Source: Paraphoma chrysanthemicola (taxonomy: Eukaryota > Ascomycota > Dothideomycetes > Pleosporales > Phaeosphaeriaceae). From it: a stretch of 64,000 bases of DNA. The stretch is taken from positions 248,001-312,000 of the forward strand of contig JAGMWG010000002.1 of NCBI GenBank assembly GCA_020744225.1, given 5' to 3'. This document shows positions 57,872 to 64,000 of this stretch, piece by piece. The notes under the pieces were generated by a model that searched no databases, had not been told where the DNA came from, and was given only the letters and a program-made list of their open reading frames with translations. A program made the translations under genes and the position numbers. How positions within the stretch are numbered: position 1 is the first letter of the stretch; each line of letters opens with the position of its first letter.

Positions 57872-58390
57872 ATGCATATTTCAAAGCAGATCGCTCTCTT
57901 CGTGACCCTTCCTGTGGTTACCTCCGCTGCGCCAACCGCTAAGACTTTGCTCGAAGCTCTGGACAAGCGCACACCAGAGGCTGCTAAGGAGTACATCCAT
58001 TTTAGCAACGACGTCTTGGACAAGCGTGAGGCGGCCAAGGAGTACATTCATTTCGACAACGACGTTTTGGACAAGCGAGCAGCGGCCAAAGAGTACATCC
58101 ATTTCAGCAACGACGTCTTAGACAAGCGTGAGGCGGCCAAGGAGTATATCCATTTCGACAACGACGTCTTGGACAAGCGTGAGGCAGCCAAAGAGTACAT
58201 CCATTTTAGCAACGACGTCTTGGACAAGCGTGAGGCAGCCAAGGAGTACATTCATTTCGACAACGACGTTTTGGACAAGCGAGCAGCGGCCAAAGAGTAC
58301 ATCCATTTCAGCAACGACGTCTTAGACAAGCGTGCGGCGGCCAAGGAGTACATTCACTTTAACGGTGCCGTTTTGGAGAACGCCAAGTAA
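57872..58390 (+). CDS. Kex2-processed repeat precursor, dikaritin RiPP-like (YIHF core)
   Basis: Single exon, 172 residues. The start at 57872 gives a signal peptide (MHISKQIALFVTLPVVTSA, cut near SAAPTA); earlier in-frame Met at 57719 would bury it. After the leader ending LDKR come eight near-identical repeats of 17 residues, type EAAKEYIHFSNDVLDKR. Seven end in the Kex2 site KR; the eighth ends VLENAK and closes the protein. The variable core reads YIHFSN (four), YIHFDN (three) and YIHFNG (one). This is the layout of dikaritin precursors (UstA, PhomA, AprA): secretory leader, tandem cores, Kex2 cleavage, and an aromatic residue for crosslinking. A UstYa oxidase gene is adjacent. Exact core ends and chemistry cannot be read from sequence. 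A pheromone-like precursor is the main alternative. Confidence 0.88.
   Translation: MHISKQIALFVTLPVVTSAAPTAKTLLEALDKRTPEAAKEYIHFSNDVLDKREAAKEYIHFDNDVLDKRAAAKEYIHFSNDVLDKREAAKEYIHFDNDVLDKREAAKEYIHFSNDVLDKREAAKEYIHFDNDVLDKRAAAKEYIHFSNDVLDKRAAAKEYIHFNGAVLENAK
57977..58387 (+). repeat. Eight tandem 51-base coding repeats
   Basis: Units of 51 bases encode the 17-residue repeats. Units 2+3 and units 6+7 are almost identical over 102 bases, including silent sites (ACATTCATTTCGACAACGAC, then CATTTCAGCAACGACGTC), so the array grew by duplication of at least a two-unit block. The Ser/Asp alternation S-D-S-D-S-D-S-N follows from this. Confidence 0.95.
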
Positions 58391-59760
58391 TGATACCTTC
58401 CTCGCACGAGAACTATTCTTGACAAGCGCGCTGCCCACAAGATCACCTCTCAAACCGAATCTGAGAGCTCATCGCGCGTCTCGCATCTTCTTGTAGCAGT
58501 CGGCAGTATTTGTGGCGAACTCTAATGTCTTGTTCGAGAATTTTGGAATTTTGGATCGATTAATGCCCATCCCTGAGTCACAGGACGCACCATGAGATTG
58601 GATGATTTTGCACTTCGGACCTTTGGACTGTCCTTTCCGCAAGCTTATAGAGCTGCAATTCATACTCAAAGATCTATAGCTACTATTACTTCAAGGGGCA
58701 GTCCCTGAATAGAATCTTTGCAATGTCGCTCATGTTATTCATCCTTTCCTTGAGTAAAGGCTATTAGTTGCTCCATCTCTTCCTTCATCACCTCCGCGAC
58801 CTCGTTTGCTTTTCTCTTCCGCCCCAGCACTGATGTGCGACACTCGCTTGCCGATTATCCGTCTGTAGTCGCCAGCTCTGGTTGCTAGTCTCAAGCCCGC
58901 ATCACATGTTTACTGCCCTGCGCTGATTGTAGCCTCGCTAGGCACCTGACGCAAGTACTCTTCTGGTCCTGCCGTTGATTGCGCGAACACGGACATCGTC
59001 TGCGCCCTCGATCAGATGAGCGCGAAGGCAGCCTTGTATCTGCGCGAGTTCGAACCTCTAACTGCTTCGCGCATGTGCCTCGAACATCGCACTGTGGCAA
59101 AGAGCGCACTGGTCGTCTTGACCATATGCCGGTCAAGGGCTAGGCAGCGCATCTGAATTGGTGTGCCGTAAACGTCGACTAGTCTCGCACATCTTCTTTC
59201 CGCACAGGTGGCATTTGCACGATGTTGGCAGTCTCAATATCTAGGTATCAACTAGAGCAGGCACTAGCTTATTATGACAACTACGACGGTGGCATGTCAT
59301 TATTAAATCATGTTCTTACGTCTTGCTGGCCTTGAGAGCCCACTACTCTGCTATTCTCGTTACAGGGATCGATGGCATACTGAAGCTAGCGAGCAGAGTG
59401 GTGTAAGCGTCGTTCATGTTGCGGCGTACTTGGTAGATCTCATTCTAGGTTATTCTAATGTTATGGTGAAGACCTCGGTATAGAAGAACCCCTCAAATAT
59501 ACCTTCCTAATACCACAAGGTGCGCGAACGCGCGGGCTTTAGCTTGGATATTTGCACGTGCGCAAACCTCTGGCTCGCTAACTCATCAAGCAATGATCAA
59601 CAAGCAGGTCATGTGTACATACTATCAGCATATTTCAGACGAGGTTCCACAACAATGATGGGACAGTAAACTTAAGGCAGTCTCGAGAGCGCCATGGATG
59701 AGAGTGCAGCTTGAGCTGTGCGGATCAAACGCTGGATTTCAATGTTTCCTACTACACACG
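58391..59760. other. Intergenic, no gene seen
   Basis: 1.37 kb. No UstYb-like, transporter, methyltransferase or peptidase gene is present here, so the RiPP-like pair is not extended on this side. Minus frame 58891-59136 has no recognisable content. Confidence 0.6.
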
Positions 59761-60203
59761 CTACTTCTTCTTCTTGAAACAACTAAACCAGTCCATACTC
59801 TGCTTCACACCTGATTTGGTCTTGCCTGGAGGATCCCTTGGTGCATTATGGGTGGATTTAGGAGCTGGGATTTTTGGAGAAGCAGATTTGGCAGTTGTCG
59901 TGATGGTCGGCGGAATGTGATTATCATGACGATTTGTCGAAGAACGCGCGTTTGTAGGCCTGCTAGACAGTGACAGCCTCTCTTGGGTAGTCATCGTCGG
60001 GTGAGTAGGTGGTTTCTTCAAAGATGCGTTCTTAGCCTTATTTTCCCTCTCCTGTTCAAGCGTAACTGTAACATTCAGTCTCAGTTCGCTAGCGAGAGAT
60101 GAAAAATCTTACCGTGTGAACGCTCGAGCTGTGTACGGCCACCAGTTTTCGGAACCTGATGTGAGCCAGTAGCTGTTGGCCCAATTTCACCACTTGAACT
60201 CAT
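59761..60203 (-). CDS. Small Lys/Ser/Thr-rich hypothetical protein
   Basis: Spliced model complement(join(59761..60065,60113..60203)), 131 residues; the 47-base intron (GTAAGA to TTACAG) is phase 1 and joins QLERSH to VTLEQERENKAKNAS. The protein is hydrophilic and low in complexity, with a Ser/Thr/Pro/Lys-rich middle, and ends in DWFSCFKKKK. The Cys followed by a Phe and a Lys tail could be a palmitoylated, membrane-adjacent end; that is inference. I recognise no domain. Support comes from the clean splice that joins two coding-like exons and a good start. Confidence 0.5.
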
Positions 60204-61336
60204 GGATGCACAAGTCTGAATAAAGAAGATATTGCTAGTTCGAGCATCGTGAATTAGCGGCTTAAGTATGTCTTCGTTCTGAGATCGTGCTTGCTACCAT
60301 ATAGGTAGTGACCACATGCGCGGAATAACTCATCCGCACTCTGGCACTCATCACGCTCATGGGGACGTTGCTTGCTACTCTAGCTTAACAATCCGTAAAC
60401 TGGCATTGACACAATGCTCATTCAGTTGTTGTCTGATATTTGTTGGCACGTGGCTGGCGTGACGAAGCCGCCACTTGTTTGGTAGTGTCATCGAAAGCCG
60501 ATGAAAACTTTGAGGTGAACATGAAAGGTTGCGATCATGGATGATTTCACTTTGCGCACGTCTTTATACTTTCGTGACTAGATTTCCCACCTTTTTGTGA
60601 CCCAAGCAAATCCTGGAAGGTCTATATATGCGCCTGGCTAACTCTGACGAAATCATCGTCACGTCGCTCGTCTCCAAGTCAAATTAATGGCAGTGGCCAA
60701 CCTTCAACCTTGTCCTCCCTAGTACTGCCAATACGGATGACTTAATAATTCAGCGAAGCACCAATACTCAACAGAGGAACCCAAGCCTGATTAAAGAGCA
60801 TGCTAACATTTATCAAATGCCTAGCCGGCTTAAGTACCTAGCCACCGCGATCATGGAAGCCTTCTCATCGGCTCTTCTTGTCTAATCTCACATCGGCAGA
60901 GTATCATTGTATTTTATATGTTTCATGATTGTACGCGATGTAAGCTCTCTAGATGTGATAGAGCAATGCGTCGAGAAGCTTCGGTTCCAAGCGCTCTATC
61001 GTTTCAGCCTTTCATCAATAATAATGACTATTGTGAGAGGCCTCTTATCATTTAGTAGAAGGTCAAACATCCAAGAAGAATTGTTGTGTATTAGGCCGTC
61101 GCGTGAGTGACCAGTTTAGGTCGTGAAACATTGCACGGAAGCACTGCCTCACGGATGTGACCTTGCTTGAGTTCTCATTTGCTGCCCCATAACCACTGCA
61201 TTCTACATCAGCGAAACCTACGAACGCATATTGGCGGATTGATCTACTATAAGAACCTGTGTTCCTCGGAAGTCCGCCCTTGAAGTCCTGATCCCACAAA
61301 CCTGGCCAGGGTCCCGCAGTTCACACATGCTCCACC
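60204..61336. other. Intergenic, no gene seen
   Basis: 1.1 kb, somewhat AT-rich, between the small Lys-rich protein gene (minus) and the DUF6594 gene (plus), so it is a divergent promoter region. The frame at 60907-61110 has no recognisable content. Confidence 0.6.
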
Positions 61337-62355
61337 ATGTCTTGTTGGCCATCTCTACCTCCTGCCGAGAAGGCACCTCATCCAGAAGATCCTTTAGCTT
61401 GTTACCCCCAAGGGTATCCCAAACTCGCCGTCCGAATGGCCCTAAAGCCAGAAACTACTATGCTACGACAATTCAGTGCATTGAGCATACGGAATCTACT
61501 GTACATGCAGGCAGAGCTAGCGACCCTGGAAAGGGAACTTAACGAATACACCAAAGAAGATAGTCTCAAGGGTAAAGGGAACGAGATGCACTATGCTACA
61601 CACTGGGGATTTTTGGCGAATTCGGATCAAGATGGGAACATGGCGCAACTCCAAACGGCACTGAAAATCCGGCGATTGTTGCAAGATTATCGTGCGTGGA
61701 TCTGTCAAAATCTCCAAGGCACTGCTGATACGCTAAGAAGACAAAGCGTTACTGAGACACGTTGCACTGAACAGCATGACTGGCCCCGACGAGTACGACA
61801 TCAAAGATCTGCAGCACTTCCTCGGCTCGGAAAAAATGGGGCCATTATGCATGGAAGGAGACGACGCCTATATCTGGGGCTCAGTGCCATCACCCAAGTC
61901 GTATGAGCGAGATCTGATCGCACTGAAACCGCGCGTAAACGAGGATACGTTCTCTCGCTGGATTGCCGAGCGCGCTTTGCTCCTGATCCGTGTATTCGGC
62001 CGATGTCTCAAGCCAAGGACCAAGTTGGGAACGGTGGTGATCTATGATTCGGTTATCGTGAGAGTAACATTCTGGATCACAAGCATGATCGCAAGCATTA
62101 TACCTATTGCGAGTATCGTGGTGTTGATACATTTGGACAGCCAGGCTTCTAAACTCGGGGCGATTGCTGGGTTCAATGTGTTGATTACATTGTGCTTGAA
62201 CATCTTTACAGAAGCAAAACGAACTGATTGCTTCGCTGTTACCGCAGCGTAGGTCTAAGTACACACTAATTAGACAATGGTAGTAATTGATTCCTTGCAG
62301 ATTCACCGCCGTTCAGATCGTATTTCTCGGGGTTGATAATGTTTCTCGTGCATAA
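61337..62355 (+). CDS. DUF6594 membrane protein
   Basis: Spliced model join(61337..61691,61738..62248,62301..62355), 306 residues. The N-terminal half carries family features YPQGYPKLAVRM, LRQFSALSIRNLLYMQAELA and RRLLQDY; a 46-base intron (GTGCGT to GCTAAG) then joins to QDKALLRHVAL and GPDEYDIKDLQHFLG. The C-terminal half has DTFSRWIAERALLLIRVFGR and three close hydrophobic helices (FWITSMIASIIPIASIVVLI, AIAGFNVLITLCLNIFTEA, and FTAVQIVFLG in the last exon). This is the fungal DUF6594 layout, a cytosolic helical part and a C-terminal membrane hairpin. Its function is unknown. Without intron 1 the gene would look frameshifted; the splice restores the consensus. Confidence 0.82.
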
Positions 62356-62944
62356 GTGTAGAATGGCAGTGTCGAGTATATATTCATGGACCTTGCAAAG
62401 TCGCCAAGCAAGGGTAATTCATATTTGTTGCAGTTCCTGTAGACTTGACTGTTTCTGGTAACTCGTTCATGCCTGCAACCTGAGTGTGAAAAGAACTTCA
62501 TTGACTTCCAGCATAACACAAGATTCTCGTATGACTGTGTCATCATAGTGTGTGTCAAGAAAGGATGAGCTGAATTTAGTGCGAGAGAATTGCGCAATGA
62601 CAACGAGCCATGCGGCCTGCAATGTCCGGGGAGCCAAGGACGAGATCGAGAGGATGGTGGGGCTTGGGCTTGGGGTTGAGAACGGGATTAGTGGTGTCAG
62701 CTGGGATTAACTTTGGGTTTGGACGGGAGTGGTGTGAGTTGTTGTCGTTGGACATGGTGATGACTAGATGATGTGGCGTGGAAGACCTAAAGGGTCAGTA
62801 TGAAAGGGTGTTGGCAGGAGAAAAGAAGAAGGTGCGCAAGGTATATAGATGGTATGGTTTGCATTGAATATAGACTTGGAAGACGAAGAGGGGGTATCAA
62901 CGAACAGAAATTTTCACGCTCGAACGCTCATATGAGACCACGCT
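62356..62944. other. Convergent 3' region
   Basis: Between the stop of the DUF6594 gene and the stop of the minus-strand ARP10-like gene. The minus-strand frame at 62313-62603 is not supported. Confidence 0.6.
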
Positions 62945-64000
62945 TCAGGCCCAGACGCCCAAAGTCCAGCTCGCTCGTTCGCCGGCTCCCTTGGCTAATC
63001 CTGGTCCCATGCTCTGCCTCTGCTGTTCAACGGACACCTCTTTCTCTCTGCTTGCGCCTTGCAGTCCGTGCTGGAGGTAGCGATCCCGGTCGATCTCGAC
63101 GATGCCTTTGATGCGCTGTTGCGCCACAAGACTTGCGCCCACCCATGCGCCCAGACTCTCTACGCCTCTGACGACTCCGCCAATTGAGCATATTGGCGGG
63201 GGTCCGTTGCGAAGAGTAAGGTGATTCATCTTGACATCGATGTTGTCGACCTCGGGCTCTTGTAGACCTGCTGGTACGGCTTTCGGCAAGCCATCAGAGG
63301 CTGGCGATTCGGGGAACTTATCTTCACCCTCTTCTCTTCTCGTCTCCGCGTCGTCTCGTTGAGTACGTATGCGCTCCTCATGGCGTGCACTTGCCTTGCC
63401 GTAACTCCTGACCGGATCCCAGCCTTTGATCTGCGCTAGAACTTCGACTTCCTTCAAGATGCGCGTCTTGAGCCCAGGCATGTTCGACACGCCACCTGTG
63501 ATGACCATGCGTGCCATGCACAAGCGGCGAACGTCGACCGGAAGATGCACAAGGGCGCGATAGATGAGCTGATGCAACGGAAGGTCCTCGTCATCAAACT
63601 CGCTCAGAGTCATGTCCGAGGCAAACAAGGCAGTCTCGGCAGGCTTCGCAAGCGAGGCGAATGGCACCCTGAGCTGAGTCGGAGGATCATGTTTGGGGAA
63701 AGGTATGGTGATGGTCGGTGGCGGCGACTCGACAGCATCCTCGAACTCTTCGAGCACGGGAGCTTCACGTGCAGGGAAATAGACAGTCCGTCGATTTGAA
63801 CGTGCGTTCTGCTTACACCATCCAACACGCGTGAGCACCTCCTCTGCTTCCTCGAAGGACACTTCGGCTTTTGGCGCGCCTGACTCTGCATCGTCGTCCA
63901 ATTCTGCATTTAGGATCCTGGCCATGTCTTCACTGAGCATCTTCCCAGCGCGGATGCTCCGCCTCTCTTGTACTTCACGGTACTCGTACACTGCTGTGAC
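62945..64000 (-). CDS. Actin-related protein, ARP10-like (3' part, cut by window end)
   Basis: The last 351 or so codons of a minus-strand gene whose 5' end is beyond the window; the frame is open to the edge. Actin-like features are ARMVITGGVSNMPGLKTRIL (adenosine-site region), YRALVHLPVDVRRLCM, GVESLGAWVGASLV and KGIVEIDRDRYLQHG near the C-terminus. A long insert rich in Glu/Arg/Asp (RTQRDDAETRREEGEDKF) separates them. The divergence from actin and this C-terminal pattern fit fungal Arp10 (Arp11 in animals), which sits at the pointed end of the dynactin filament. ARP1, the filament subunit itself, is about 40 kb away in this window. Other divergent ARPs are the alternative. Confidence 0.75.
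   Translation of the reverse strand, partial: VTAVYEYREVQERRSIRAGKMLSEDMARILNAELDDDAESGAPKAEVSFEEAEEVLTRVGWCKQNARSNRRTVYFPAREAPVLEEFEDAVESPPPTITIPFPKHDPPTQLRVPFASLAKPAETALFASDMTLSEFDDEDLPLHQLIYRALVHLPVDVRRLCMARMVITGGVSNMPGLKTRILKEVEVLAQIKGWDPVRSYGKASARHEERIRTQRDDAETRREEGEDKFPESPASDGLPKAVPAGLQEPEVDNIDVKMNHLTLRNGPPPICSIGGVVRGVESLGAWVGASLVAQQRIKGIVEIDRDRYLQHGLQGASREKEVSVEQQRQSMGPGLAKGAGERASWTLGVWA

Noticed and set aside
57829..58306. Minus-strand repetitive proteins opposite the precursor array
   Set aside because: They are antisense images of the 51-base repeat and have no start context or signal of their own.
57872..58390. Alpha-factor-type mating pheromone precursor
   Set aside because: Kex2 sites and EA-like spacers fit, but the peptide lacks the Trp/Cys-rich pattern of Pezizomycotina alpha pheromones, and a UstYa gene is adjacent.
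61692..61775. Frameshift in the DUF6594 gene
   Set aside because: A 46-base GTGCGT...GCTAAG intron restores the family consensus exactly, so no lesion is needed.

Overview
The window is nuclear DNA of a filamentous ascomycete (Pezizomycotina). Most genes are split by short introns (about 46-61 bases, GT-AG with CTRAC-like branch sites), and the gene content is typically fungal: fungal-type transcription factor, Spt6, Ste7-type MAP kinase kinase, dynactin actin-related proteins, UstYa/DUF3328, DUF6536, DUF6594, and small proteins of the 'LPxELRNRIY' type. The protein style suggests Dothideomycetes, but that is inference. All gene models below were spliced by eye from the sequence; reading frame and family conservation agree at each junction unless stated.

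Layout. 1-2.7 kb: no supportable gene. 2.7-5.3 kb: an unusual SAM-HMG box-fungal regulatory domain transcription factor. 6.7-14.3 kb: a conserved hypothetical, an F-box-like protein, an organic solute transporter alpha/TMEM184-type membrane protein and a nuclear-looking hypothetical. 15-24.4 kb: chaperonin subunit CCT3, a DUF6536 membrane protein, a first member of a small lineage-expanded family, a TDP2-like phosphodiesterase and centractin ARP1. 26-29 kb: a Par32-like GRGGAGN-repeat protein and a secreted haloacetate-dehalogenase-like hydrolase. 31.5-38.5 kb: SPT6 (with a GC-AG intron) and the Ste7-type MAPKK, divergently transcribed. 39-42.3 kb: three tandem relatives of the 20-21 kb gene, the last broken. 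42.4-54.7 kb: accessory-looking stretch with a hemerythrin-domain protein, a secreted Cys-rich protein, two disrupted kinase-like genes flanking a secreted lipocalin, a four-TM protein, an NmrA-like oxidoreductase and a DUF1772 protein.

The most notable part is 55-58.4 kb. A UstYa/DUF3328 oxidase gene stands head to head with a gene for a secreted precursor made of eight tandem repeats, seven ending in a Kex2 site (DKR), each with the motif YIHF[S/D/N]. This is the minimal signature of a dikaritin-type RiPP (ustiloxin, phomopsin, asperipin class) with a core sequence I do not recognise from described members. A decayed BCS1-like AAA ATPase pseudogene lies next to it. The window closes with a small Lys-rich protein, a DUF6594 membrane protein and the 3' part of an ARP10-like gene.

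The housekeeping genes (CCT3, ARP1, ARP10, SPT6, STE7) are intact. Decay is concentrated between 41 and 56 kb: one pseudogene in the LPxELRN family, two kinase-like genes and the BCS1-like gene.
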